64,000 bases of DNA from Methanoregula sp. PtaB.Bin085 (lineage in GTDB: Archaea > Halobacteriota > Methanomicrobia > Methanomicrobiales > Methanospirillaceae): positions 62,001 through 126,000 of the forward strand of contig NZ_MVQB01000027.1 of assembly GCF_002067035.1 (NCBI RefSeq). Direction: 5' to 3'. Position 1 is the stretch's first letter; each line of letters opens with the position of its first letter. Below, piece by piece: positions 32,632-41,617 of this stretch. The notes under the pieces are model-generated. The model saw only the letters and a list, made by a program, of their open reading frames with translations. It searched no databases and was not told where the DNA came from. A program made the position numbers and the translations under genes.

Positions 32632-34833
32632 ATGGTCCCGCTGCCTCTTCACACCTGCGAAAAGAACAACACCCTGCAGTGGGCAAGCCTGCTGGCAGCT
32701 GCACTCCTTCTTATTACTGTGCTCTGTTCTCCGGCAGCCGCTGCCCGCGACGTGAAAGTCGCCCTCCCCGATCTCAAGCCTACGCTTTTTACCGATGATC
32801 AGGGAAAGCCGGCAGGTTTTTTCGTCGACATCATCAACGACATGGCCGCGCAGGAGGGCTGGAATGTCATCTGGGTCCGTGGGTCACTCTCTGAGAGCAT
32901 GGAACGACTGAAGACCGGCGATATCGACCTCATGACGGGAATCGCTGCCAATCCCGACCGCGAGAAGGTATATGACTTCAGTCACGAGTCGCCCTTCTCA
33001 GTATGGTCGCAGGTCTATGCACGTCCCGGGTCCGGCATCAACACGATCCTTGACCTTGACGGGAAACGGGTAGCCGTAGTCAAGGGGGATATCAGCGGGA
33101 TCGCATTCCGCGACTACGCAAAGAAGTTCGATGTCAATGCCACGTATGTTGAGCGGGATATTCCGACTGATTCTTTTGCGGCAGTTGCAGCCGGAGAAGC
33201 AGATGCCCTTGTGGTGTTCAACACGGCAGGCCAGGAGGACGCGAAAACCTACGGTCTTTCCGAGACTCCCGTGATGTTCAATCCCACTCCGATGAGTTTT
33301 GCCGTACCGAAAGGTAAGAACGCGGATATTCTTCTGGCCCTCGACCGGTATGTTGCGGAAGGAAAGGGCAACCCCTCGTCGGTCTACGGCCAGGCAATGC
33401 AGAAATGGTTTGGTATAAAGGCCGACGGCGGGATAATCCCCCCCTGGCTGTGGGGCGGTCTCGTTATCGCAGCCCTGATTGCCGTCCTCTTCGTTGCCAT
33501 GAGCGTTCTCCTCCGGCGGCAGGTGAGAATAAAGACCGCTGAACTTGCACGGCAGAACAAGGATCTGCAGGCAGAGATCGCGAGTCGCAGGAAGACCGAG
33601 CAGGAGCTTGCCGATGAGATCTCACGGCGCAGGATTCTCATCGACCAGTCACGGGACGGCATCGTCATCCTTGACCAGGAGGGTAAAGTCTATGAAGCGA
33701 ACCGGAGATTCGCGGAGATGCTCGGATATTCGCGTGAGGAGATCCAGCAGCTGCACGTCTGGGAATGGGATGTCCAGATCAAACAGGACCAGATACAGGA
33801 AATGATCCGGACAATCGATGCGCAAGGGGACAATTTCGAGTCCCGCCACCGCAGGAAGAACGGGAGCGTAATCGATGTCGAGATCAGCACGAATGCCGCG
33901 GAATTCTCCGGCCGGAAGCTGATATTCTGTATCGTGCGGGACACCAGCGAACGGAAACGGGCAGAAGAGCAGCTGAAAACGATCAACGAATACCTGCAGT
34001 CTGAGGTGGCGAACCGCAGGAAAGCGGAGACCGAACTGGCACAGAAGAACGCGGAACTCCAGGCGGCGTACGAGCAGCTGGCAGCAACGGAAGAATACCT
34101 CAGGCAAAACTATGAGGAACTCAGGATGAGCGAGAATGCCCTCCTGCAGGCGCGGAAAAAACTGGCCCTCCTGAACACCATGACCCTGCAGGATGTCCAG
34201 ACCGGGATCTTCTCGCTGGCCGGGTATATCCAGCTGGCAAAGACCGGCGGATGCAGCGCGGAGGCTCAGGAGCGTCTCACCAAGGGCGAGGATATCCTGC
34301 GGACCGTGAGAAACTCGATCGACTTCATCAGGAAATACCAGGACCTCGGGATCGGCCAGCCGCGGTGGCAGGAGGTGAATTATGTGCTGCTCAATGCGAT
34401 CTCCCACCTTGACTTCTCCCGGATCTCGCGTGCCGTGGACCTGGCGGATCTCGAGATCTATGCAGATCCCATGCTTGAGCACGTTTTCTTTACCCTGATG
34501 GAGAATGTCCTTGTGCATGGGAAAGGGGCAACCGGTATAACGATCCGGTACCGGCAGGAAGCTGACCACCTCACGATCGTTGTCGAAGACAACGGCCCCG
34601 GCATACCGGCAGAAAAAAAAGAGAGGATCTTTACCCGGGAATTCAAAGGACTGAGCGGGACAAACCTCTTCCTTGCCCGGGAGATCCTGTCGATCACGGG
34701 GATCACCATCCGGGAGACAGGAGTTCCGGGTTCAGGTGCCCGGTTCGAGATTACCGTGCCGGCAGGTGAATACCGCTTCGGCAGGAACGGGGACGATCGC
34801 TCCGGGTCTCCTGCCCGTGCTGAGCCTACATAA
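32632..34833 (+). CDS. Periplasmic-binding-domain PAS sensor kinase lacking the phospho-His
   Basis: 733 residues from ATG 32632. Signal/anchor at 15-35, solute-binding domain (SBP type 3) at about 40-255 (DVKVALPDLKPTLFTDDQGK, MTGIAANPDREKVYDFS), membrane segment at about 275-295 (LWGGLVIAALIAVLFVAM), coiled coil, PAS at about 335-450, second coiled coil, dimerisation region at about 510-580, and HATPase at about 600-720 (N box ENVLVHGKG, G1 VEDNGPGIP). Methanogen kinases of this type carry HD at the H box; here the stretch is MTLQDVQTG with Gln520. It may be a pseudokinase or signal by partner phosphorylation. Confidence 0.88.
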   Translation: MVPLPLHTCEKNNTLQWASLLAAALLLITVLCSPAAAARDVKVALPDLKPTLFTDDQGKPAGFFVDIINDMAAQEGWNVIWVRGSLSESMERLKTGDIDLMTGIAANPDREKVYDFSHESPFSVWSQVYARPGSGINTILDLDGKRVAVVKGDISGIAFRDYAKKFDVNATYVERDIPTDSFAAVAAGEADALVVFNTAGQEDAKTYGLSETPVMFNPTPMSFAVPKGKNADILLALDRYVAEGKGNPSSVYGQAMQKWFGIKADGGIIPPWLWGGLVIAALIAVLFVAMSVLLRRQVRIKTAELARQNKDLQAEIASRRKTEQELADEISRRRILIDQSRDGIVILDQEGKVYEANRRFAEMLGYSREEIQQLHVWEWDVQIKQDQIQEMIRTIDAQGDNFESRHRRKNGSVIDVEISTNAAEFSGRKLIFCIVRDTSERKRAEEQLKTINEYLQSEVANRRKAETELAQKNAELQAAYEQLAATEEYLRQNYEELRMSENALLQARKKLALLNTMTLQDVQTGIFSLAGYIQLAKTGGCSAEAQERLTKGEDILRTVRNSIDFIRKYQDLGIGQPRWQEVNYVLLNAISHLDFSRISRAVDLADLEIYADPMLEHVFFTLMENVLVHGKGATGITIRYRQEADHLTIVVEDNGPGIPAEKKERIFTREFKGLSGTNLFLAREILSITGITIRETGVPGSGARFEITVPAGEYRFGRNGDDRSGSPARAEPT

Positions 34834-34896
34834 CCGGGACAATTTCACGATGCCGGAGGACGGGGAACCGATCGCGGATCGCGGGACCGGCCCGGT

Positions 34897-35511
34897 TCAC
34901 CGCCTGCCTTTCTGCTCCCAGCGGTCGAGGAGCAGAATACGTTCCGCGGAGGTCAGCCAGGTCTGCCTGAGTTCGTTCCTGTCTTTCTGGAGAACATGGG
35001 CAGCAAGGCCAAGACCTATGGTCATGCAGTAAATTGCCCGGGTTGCTTCCCTCAGGTCCACTTCCGCCGGAACCTGGCCGTTCTCCCGGGCGCGGGCAAG
35101 CTCGTTCATGATCAGGGCACTGTTCTCATCGAACAGGTCCGAGATCCGCTGCAGGAATGCCGGATCCTTCGGTGCGCTGGATATGGCTTGTATGAAGATG
35201 AGGATGAACGGCTTCGGCTGGAGGAAGATGAAGTCGGCAATCCGTTCAAGAGCGGTATGGATATCATCTGCACCGGAAACACATGCAAGGACATGATCGC
35301 GGATCCTGCGAATCATCGCGATGATGACGTCCTGCATCAGCGCCATGCTGCTGGGAAAATACGAATAGAATGCTCCCTTGGTGACCCCGACCTTCTGGGC
35401 GATCGCTTCCAGCGTCACGCTGCCCCAGCCGCCATCGAGAGCGACATCAACCGCTGCCTCGATGATCTTCTTCTTTGCATCCTCGCGGTACTCCGGGTTG
35501 ATCCGTGGCAT
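34897..35511 (-). CDS. TetR-family regulator
   Basis: 204 residues from ATG 35511, about 30 bases after a minus-strand TATATTC box (35537-35547); ATG 35526 is an alternative. The DNA-binding domain is clear: EDAKKKIIEAAVDVALDGGW, SVTLEAIAQKVGVTKGAFYSYF. The C-terminal ligand-binding region is helical (PKPFILIFIQAISSAPKD). The gene diverges from a surface protein-ABC exporter operon, and the intergenic operator repeats at 35586-35614 probably serve both directions. The inducer is unknown. Confidence 0.93.
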   Translation of the reverse strand: MPRINPEYREDAKKKIIEAAVDVALDGGWGSVTLEAIAQKVGVTKGAFYSYFPSSMALMQDVIIAMIRRIRDHVLACVSGADDIHTALERIADFIFLQPKPFILIFIQAISSAPKDPAFLQRISDLFDENSALIMNELARARENGQVPAEVDLREATRAIYCMTIGLGLAAHVLQKDRNELRQTWLTSAERILLLDRWEQKGRR

Positions 35512-35585
35512 GATCTGTATCTGCATTGGCGGGTTGTGTATATTCACCTTGCGTTTTCTCAATTAAAACATTTTTCAGTAAACTA

Positions 35586-35614
35586 AACAAATGTTTAATT
35601 AATTGAACAAATGT
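35586..35614. promoter_or_regulatory. Operator region between TetR and the exporter operon
   Basis: Two direct AACAAATGT copies at 35586-35594 and 35606-35614 are exactly 20 bp (two helical turns) apart. Between them the 18-bp TGTTTAATTAATTGAACA (35592-35609) is palindromic but for one pair. It overlaps the AT-rich core likely used as TATA for the exporter operon. Confidence 0.6.
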
Positions 35615-35662
35615 ACACTCATCAGGGAACCAGTATTCCCGTTCATGCTATGACAGGAGGAG

Positions 35663-36970
35663 ATGGCGATTCGTGCACTTGGAAACAACAGATCCGGATC
35701 CCGGGTCCGCGAACAGAATGTGAGAACATCCGCAGGGGTACGGCTGCTCATGCCCGGTATCCTGATAATCCTGCTCCCGCTGGTTGCCGCACCGGTTTTT
35801 GCTGCCGATCCCACGGTCATCGTGGACGGCTACACCGTGACCCCCGCGGTGCTCATGCCCGGCGATACCGGGACGATAACGCTGATAATTAAAAATACCG
35901 CACAGGCCGCGACCGAGAAGGAGAACAGCGGTATTGTCATGGGCAGCACGTTTGCCTCGACCAGGAGTACGGACATCAACGTCTTCATCGAGAACGTGCA
36001 CCTTGACGAGAACGGGGTAGAGGTTCTCAACGATGACTTCGACCGGGTCGGCGAACTCGGGCCGGGCCAGTCCGTGCAGGTCACGTTTATCATACGGGCA
36101 CCGGCAAAGAGCGGCATATATTTCCCCGAGGCATGGATCGATGTCAAGGACGGCCGGAGCACCCGTTACCCGATCCTGGTCAATGTCAATACCGACATCG
36201 CGACCCAGAAAAAGCCATCTCTTGCAATAACCAAGAACCTGCCAAAAAGCGTTGTTCCGGGCGATGACATCGCTGCCGGCATCGTGATAGAGAACACCGG
36301 CCTGACACGGGCAAGCGATATATCCGTTATCGTGGATCCGTCCGTGAAATCCATCGCGCTCGCAAGTACTGGCCGGTTCTATATTGCCTCCCTTGACCCG
36401 GGCGAGACCTTCCCTATCAGCCTCCGGTTCGCATCTGACCGGGATACGCCGGTCGGGATCTACCCGGTCAGTCTTGTCATCACCTACAACAATATCGACG
36501 GGACAACCGTGCGGCAGACCGAAACGCTCGGCATCCCGTTCAGGGGAAAGGCCGAAATCGCCGTTTCTTCGGTGACAACGGATCCCTCAAGGCCGGTTCC
36601 GGGCAGCCCGTTCACGCTGGTCGTCCGGATCGAGAATACCGGCACCGATCGCGCCACGTCCGTCCGGGCATCGCTTGACTCCGGTTTTGATGGTACGAAG
36701 GAGGCCTTCATCGGCTCCATTGACAGGGACAGCGACGCCCCCGCGATCTTCTACCTGCAGGCAACAAAGGATGGCATCGTACCCACGAAAATCTCCATCT
36801 CCTACCTTGACGAGTACGGATCGCACACGGTCAGCGAGACGACAACGGTCATGATCGCTCCCGGCTCCGTTCTCCCGCTTGTCATCGTCCTCATCGCCAT
36901 CCTCTGCGCCGGTGCCGGGGCAGCGTACTGGTACTACCGGATCCGCCCGGGGAAGGGCAATGGGAACTGA
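35663..36970 (+). CDS. Surface protein with Ig-like (COG1361) repeats, exporter partner
   Basis: 435 residues. Signal peptide ends near residue 48 (LLPLVAAPVFAAD). Repeated Ig-like modules follow: about 50-155 (VTPAVLMPGDTGTITLIIKN), 170-280 (SVVPGDDIAAGIVIENTGLT), 290-400 (PVPGSPFTLVVRIENTG). The C-terminal segment at about 405-425 (VLPLVIVLIAILCAGAGAAY) anchors it. Overlaps the permease gene by 11 bases; such COG1361 proteins often accompany MacB-like transporters in methanogens. Probably the extracytoplasmic part of the exporter. Confidence 0.82.
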   Translation: MAIRALGNNRSGSRVREQNVRTSAGVRLLMPGILIILLPLVAAPVFAADPTVIVDGYTVTPAVLMPGDTGTITLIIKNTAQAATEKENSGIVMGSTFASTRSTDINVFIENVHLDENGVEVLNDDFDRVGELGPGQSVQVTFIIRAPAKSGIYFPEAWIDVKDGRSTRYPILVNVNTDIATQKKPSLAITKNLPKSVVPGDDIAAGIVIENTGLTRASDISVIVDPSVKSIALASTGRFYIASLDPGETFPISLRFASDRDTPVGIYPVSLVITYNNIDGTTVRQTETLGIPFRGKAEIAVSSVTTDPSRPVPGSPFTLVVRIENTGTDRATSVRASLDSGFDGTKEAFIGSIDRDSDAPAIFYLQATKDGIVPTKISISYLDEYGSHTVSETTTVMIAPGSVLPLVIVLIAILCAGAGAAYWYYRIRPGKGNGN

Positions 36971-38174
36971 CGGCGGCTGGCGGGTCTCGCTCTACCTCGC
37001 GGTCCGGGCCATCCGGCGGGGGAACCGGAACACGCTCGCCCTTACCGTGCTCATTATCGCGCTCGTGATTGTCCTGATGAACTTCCTCTCCATGATCATC
37101 GGCGGGGTGGTGAGCCTGTACAACCAGCAGATGATCGATTTCCAGTACGGCCACGTGGCGATCGAGCCCAGGGACCGGGAGACAACAATTACCGGTGCCG
37201 ATGCAGTTATCCGGCAGGTCCAGCGGATCCCGGGAGTCACCGGTGCATCAGCCCGGGTCAGCACGGGAGTCACCATCACGAACCCGAAGAACGGGAAGTT
37301 CCAGTCAAAAGCGCTCACCGCGTTCGACCCCGTCGACGAACAACGGGTCACGCAGTACCAGCTGAGGATGAAGGACGGAGACTATCTCTCCAAAGGCGAT
37401 TCCGGCCAGATCCTGATCGGTGCCCTGCTGGCCGGGACCGAAGACGAGGCAAAGGACAAACTGCCGTCCCTCGGGGGGGTGAAGGTCGGCGACCGGATCA
37501 ATGTCATGTACAGTAACGGTATCGTGAAGAGTTACCGGGTAAAAGGGATCTTCGAGACCGAGGGCGCGCTGATCGATTCCGGGGCTTTCATCACCCGGAC
37601 AGAGATGGACTCCGTGATGCATACGGAAGGGATCGCTACCGAGATTCTCGTCCGGGGTCCATCGGCTGACAGCGCCACATCCCTCAAGTACGCCATCATG
37701 AATTACGGTGTCGGAGAGAAGGTGAAGACCTGGAAGGAGAAGGGCCAGGGTATCCTCGGAGATGCGATTGCCAGTTTCTCCCTCCTTAACACCATCATGA
37801 CCGTGGTCTGCCTCGTGGTCGCGAGCGTGGTCGTCTTTATCGTGACCTTCATCAATATCATCAACCGGAAGAAACAGATCGCGATCCTCAAGGCCATCGG
37901 CATCCGCCGGCAGGTGATCGTGGGAAGCTATCTCCTGCAGGTGCTCTTCCTCTGCTCCTGCGGCATTGTTCTCGGGACCCTGATGCTGAACGGTATCTCC
38001 GCGTTCCTGAGCGTGTACCAGCTGAAGTTCCCGATGGGGTATCTCACGCCCATCATCGATTACAGCGGGCTTGCGACCAGCATCGCGCTGCTTCTTGTCG
38101 TGTCGGTCATCTCGGCATACCTCCCGGCGCGGCAGGTTACAGACGAGGAAATCCTCGATGCGATGAGGGGCTAG
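36960..38174 (+). CDS. ABC transporter permease, MacB/FtsX type
   Basis: 404 residues from ATG 36960, within the end of the surface protein gene. First membrane segment at about 22-47 (LALTVLIIALVIVLMNFLSM), a large extracytoplasmic domain (about 48-270, MacB periplasmic core), and three more segments at about 280-305, 325-345 and 370-390, ending with the conserved ARQVTDEEILDAMRG. This fits the FtsX/MacB family, which moves lipoproteins, peptides or drugs. One base before the ATPase gene. Confidence 0.9.
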   Translation: MGTDGGWRVSLYLAVRAIRRGNRNTLALTVLIIALVIVLMNFLSMIIGGVVSLYNQQMIDFQYGHVAIEPRDRETTITGADAVIRQVQRIPGVTGASARVSTGVTITNPKNGKFQSKALTAFDPVDEQRVTQYQLRMKDGDYLSKGDSGQILIGALLAGTEDEAKDKLPSLGGVKVGDRINVMYSNGIVKSYRVKGIFETEGALIDSGAFITRTEMDSVMHTEGIATEILVRGPSADSATSLKYAIMNYGVGEKVKTWKEKGQGILGDAIASFSLLNTIMTVVCLVVASVVVFIVTFINIINRKKQIAILKAIGIRRQVIVGSYLLQVLFLCSCGIVLGTLMLNGISAFLSVYQLKFPMGYLTPIIDYSGLATSIALLLVVSVISAYLPARQVTDEEILDAMRG

Positions 38175-38175
38175 T

Positions 38176-38889
38176 ATGATCGAGGTTGCGGATCTGAAAA
38201 GAATATACCGGCTCGGCCAGGTGGAAGTGGCGGCGCTCCGGGGCGTGTCTCTGTCGATCGACAAGGGCGAGTTCGTCGGGATCATGGGGCCCTCCGGCAG
38301 CGGGAAGTCCACGCTCCTGCACCAGCTCGGTCTCCTTGACACACCGACATCCGGCACGATCTCGATCAACGGGACCGATGTCTCGCGGCTCGACAACGGC
38401 GAACGAACGCTGTTCCGGCTCATGCATCTCGGGTACGTCTTCCAGGACTACGCGCTCGTCTCAGAGCTCAACGTGATGGAGAACGTGGCGATACCGGCGA
38501 TCATGCAGGGCCGCCCTCTCGATGATTGTTACGATGATGCCGCCCGGGTGCTCGAAAAGGTAGGCCTTGGTAAACGGCTCCATCATCTTGTGTACGAACT
38601 TTCCGGGGGTGAGCAGCAACGGGTCAGCATTGCCCGGGCGCTCGTGAACACTCCTTCGATCCTGTTCGCGGACGAACCCTGCGCAAACCTCGACACGGAG
38701 AACTCCCGAACGGTCCTCGAGCTCTTCCGGTCCGTGAACCGGGAGCTCGGCCAGACCATCGTCATGGTCTCCCACGAACCATGGCACATGGAGTACTTCG
38801 ACCGTATCATCTTCATCCGCGACGGCCTGCTTGATCAGGAGCGGATGGGAAGAGTGGGAAGGAATGGAAGGCCGGGGAACCCTGCATGA
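38176..38889 (+). CDS. ABC transporter ATP-binding protein, MacB/LolD type
   Basis: 237 residues. Walker A GPSGSGKST near residues 37-45, Q-loop in YVFQDYALV, signature LSGGEQQRVSIARAL near 140, Walker B ILFADEP near 162, switch His in MVSHEP near 195. Pairs with the permease one base upstream. Probably a TetR-controlled exporter together with the COG1361 surface protein. Confidence 0.95.
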   Translation: MIEVADLKRIYRLGQVEVAALRGVSLSIDKGEFVGIMGPSGSGKSTLLHQLGLLDTPTSGTISINGTDVSRLDNGERTLFRLMHLGYVFQDYALVSELNVMENVAIPAIMQGRPLDDCYDDAARVLEKVGLGKRLHHLVYELSGGEQQRVSIARALVNTPSILFADEPCANLDTENSRTVLELFRSVNRELGQTIVMVSHEPWHMEYFDRIIFIRDGLLDQERMGRVGRNGRPGNPA

Positions 38890-39042
38890 AAAAAGGGGGT
38901 TGCCATCTCGGAAGAATCCTTTGTTTCCGGCCTGAACCGGAAACGCAAGATATATCCGTAATCAGGCAGGATACCCTCTCAACCTGCGGATATCCGGACG
39001 GGACGGAATCGGATACCCCGGCCATCTGTTCCGGGGCATGGT

Positions 39043-41220
39043 TTGTCAGGCCCGATTGGATACTCCCGGAACCTGGTGATATCATTGCGCTCCATCCGGC
39101 AGGTAGTTGTGTTCCTTATCCTGCTTGTTGTGTGCGGGTTCCTGCTGTATTCCGTTTACACCGGCATTGAAGAGAAAACCATTGCGCAGGTGAACCACGA
39201 GCAGATGGTGCATGCCGGCCAGGCTGCCGAGGGGATCGGGAATTTTTTCGATACCTATAACAATTCCCTGTCGTTCCTTGCAGGCAACGAGCACATCATT
39301 TTCCTTGATCCTGATGGCAGGGAGCTGATGCGGGATTTCTATGACAGCCATGCCGGGGAGATCTCATCCATCACCCGGGTGGACGAGCACGGGATTATCG
39401 CTTACACGTACCCGGTTGAATCCGCAACCGGGACGGACATCTCCTCCCAGTCCCACGTCCGCGAGGTGATAGAGAGCCGTGCCGTGGTGATCAGCGATGT
39501 CTTCACCTCCGTCCAGGGTTTCAGGACCGTTGCATTCCACATGCCGGTCTTCGGGAACGGGACCTTCCGGGGCAGCATTGCGATCCTGATCCCCTTCGAT
39601 GCCCTTGCGAAGGATAACCTCGGCCCGATCCGGGTGATCGATTCAGGATATGCCTGGGCAGTCAGCCGGAACGGCGTCGTGCTCTTCTATCCGGATCCAG
39701 GGCAGATCGGGAAGAACGTTCTTGATATGTATCATGACTCCCCGACGTTCTCCGCCATGGCACGCGGGGCGATGAGCGGATCCCGGGGGATGTCTTCCTA
39801 TACGGTCAGCGCAGATCCTGCACGGCAGCTCCCGGCCCGGAAATTCCAGGCGGTCTACATGCCGGTAACCCTGGGGAACACGTCGTGGTCCGTTATCGTC
39901 TCCACACCCGAGGATGAGATCCTCGGCACCATCGTGGGATTCAGGAACGACCTCACCCTCATCTCGGCGCTGCTGATCCTCTCGCTGCTCTTCTTCACGT
40001 ATTACATCGCCCGCGCCCGGGGGATTATCAGGGAGGAGGAGAAACGCAGAAAGGCAGAAGAGGCCCTGCGGGAGAGCGAGGAGTTCAACCGCGGTCTCGT
40101 GGAGAACCTTCCGGATATCATCGCGATCTATGACAGGGACGGGATCGTCCGTTTCGCCAACAAGGCCGGCCTGCAGATCCTGGGATCTGATGCAGCGGAA
40201 GTGATCGGAAAGCCGATCCTGTCGTTTGTAACGGACCGCCAGAGAGACGAACTCAGGAAAAAGATGGCGGAACGGTTGTCGGGTGCTCCACTGCAACCCT
40301 ACGAGGTGGAGATCAGCACCGGCGGCGAACCACGCACGGCCCTCCTCCAGGCAGTCCCGATAACATATAAGAACGAACCCGCTGTGCTCGTCCTGATGAC
40401 GGACATCACCGAACGGAAAAAAACCGAGCAGATTCTTCTCGAAGCCCACCGGGACCTCGAGAGGAAGGTCGCGGAGCGTACCCGCGAACTTTCGGAGGCC
40501 AACCTTCACCTGCAGGAGCTCGACCGGCTCAAGTCCCTCTTCATCGCGTCCATGAGCCACGAGCTGAGGACGCCGCTCAACTCCATTATCGGGTTCACCG
40601 GCATCATGGCAAAAGGGCTCGCCGGCGAGATCAACGCGGAGCAGAAGAAGCAGCTTGGGATGGTCCAGGACAGCGCACGGCACCTCCTCGCGCTCATCAA
40701 CGACGTAATCGACATCTCCAAGATCGAGGCGGACAAGATCGAGGCCGGTATCTCGACCTTCGATCTTGCCGATGTGATCCTTGACGTGAAGACCACCTAC
40801 GCCCCGGCAGCACAGGAACGGGGCCTCGTCCTTGCCATGGAATATTCCGGATCCGTCACCGTAACGAGCGACCAGCGGCGCATAAAGCAGATCGTTATGA
40901 ACCTGGTCAGCAACGCGATCAAGTTCACTGACGAGGGGAGGATTGATGTGACCGTGGAGCAGAGAGGATCCATGGTGGAGATCGCGGTCAGGGACACGGG
41001 CATCGGTATCGGGACCGAGGAGCTCGAGCAGCTCTTCCGCCCCTTCGGCCGCATCACGATGCCGGGGCGCCTCGCCGAGGGGACCGGGCTGGGCCTGTAC
41101 CTGTCAAGAAAACTTGCACGGTTTCTTGGAGGGGACATCAAGGTCGAGAGCGAGCCGGGGAGGGGCAGCGTGTTTGTCTTTGCGTTCCCGGCCATATACC
41201 ACGAACAGGAGAAACCATGA
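39043..41220 (+). CDS. Cache-PAS sensor histidine kinase
   Basis: 725 residues from TTG 39043 (GTG 39076 also possible). Membrane segments at about 20-40 and 305-325 flank a double-Cache sensor (FFDTYNNSLSFLAGNEHIIF, SGYAWAVSRNGVVLFYPDPG). A PAS domain lies at about 345-460, a coiled coil, then HisKA with SMSHELRTPLNS (His506) and HATPase (DTGIGI, TGLGLYLSRKLA). It is an orthodox membrane kinase. It is coupled to the single-domain receiver gene by a four-base overlap. Confidence 0.92.
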   Translation: MSGPIGYSRNLVISLRSIRQVVVFLILLVVCGFLLYSVYTGIEEKTIAQVNHEQMVHAGQAAEGIGNFFDTYNNSLSFLAGNEHIIFLDPDGRELMRDFYDSHAGEISSITRVDEHGIIAYTYPVESATGTDISSQSHVREVIESRAVVISDVFTSVQGFRTVAFHMPVFGNGTFRGSIAILIPFDALAKDNLGPIRVIDSGYAWAVSRNGVVLFYPDPGQIGKNVLDMYHDSPTFSAMARGAMSGSRGMSSYTVSADPARQLPARKFQAVYMPVTLGNTSWSVIVSTPEDEILGTIVGFRNDLTLISALLILSLLFFTYYIARARGIIREEEKRRKAEEALRESEEFNRGLVENLPDIIAIYDRDGIVRFANKAGLQILGSDAAEVIGKPILSFVTDRQRDELRKKMAERLSGAPLQPYEVEISTGGEPRTALLQAVPITYKNEPAVLVLMTDITERKKTEQILLEAHRDLERKVAERTRELSEANLHLQELDRLKSLFIASMSHELRTPLNSIIGFTGIMAKGLAGEINAEQKKQLGMVQDSARHLLALINDVIDISKIEADKIEAGISTFDLADVILDVKTTYAPAAQERGLVLAMEYSGSVTVTSDQRRIKQIVMNLVSNAIKFTDEGRIDVTVEQRGSMVEIAVRDTGIGIGTEELEQLFRPFGRITMPGRLAEGTGLGLYLSRKLARFLGGDIKVESEPGRGSVFVFAFPAIYHEQEKP

Positions 41221-41579
41221 CGACAGTACTGGTCATCGAGGACAATGAGAAGAACAGGTACCTCATGTCCTTCATTCTCAGGGGGGCCGGCTATACCGTG
41301 ATCGAGGCAGTTACCGGAGAAGAAGGTGTCAGGACGGCTCTCCGTGACCATCCGGACCTGATCCTGATGGACATCCAGCTGCCCGGCATTGACGGGTACG
41401 AGACCACCCGGCAGATCCGTGCTTCCCCTGGCGGGGCAACAATCCCGGTGATAGCGCTGACCTCATATGCGATGACCGGGGACCGTGAGCGGGCGCTCGC
41501 CGCGGGCTGCACGGGATATATCGAGAAACCGATCAACCCGGATACCATCCTCGACGAGATCAGGAAATTTGTCAGATAA
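41217..41579 (+). CDS. Single-domain response regulator
   Basis: 120 residues, receiver only. Acidic pocket EDN near residue 8, phospho-accepting Asp52 in LILMDIQLPG, Thr/Ser and Lys in ALTSYAM and YIEKPIN. Coupled to the Cache-PAS kinase (ATGA overlap) and probably its direct target. No output domain, so it passes the signal on by protein contact or phosphorelay, maybe to the next gene product. Confidence 0.93.
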   Translation: MTTVLVIEDNEKNRYLMSFILRGAGYTVIEAVTGEEGVRTALRDHPDLILMDIQLPGIDGYETTRQIRASPGGATIPVIALTSYAMTGDRERALAAGCTGYIEKPINPDTILDEIRKFVR

Positions 41580-41587
41580 CTATATAC
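41577..41587 (+). promoter_or_regulatory. TATA box before the receiver-PAS-kinase gene
   Basis: TAACTATATAC lies about 30-40 bases before GTG 41618 and overlaps the stop region of the preceding gene, so the following gene has its own promoter with a very short leader. Confidence 0.5.
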
Positions 41588-41617
41588 GACAGGTTTAAGA
41601 TAGGTCATTGGAAGGAG

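Noticed and set aside
39043-39170. Separate small plus-strand frame starting at 38886
   Set aside because: Overlaps the start of the kinase gene in another frame and has no start context or family features.
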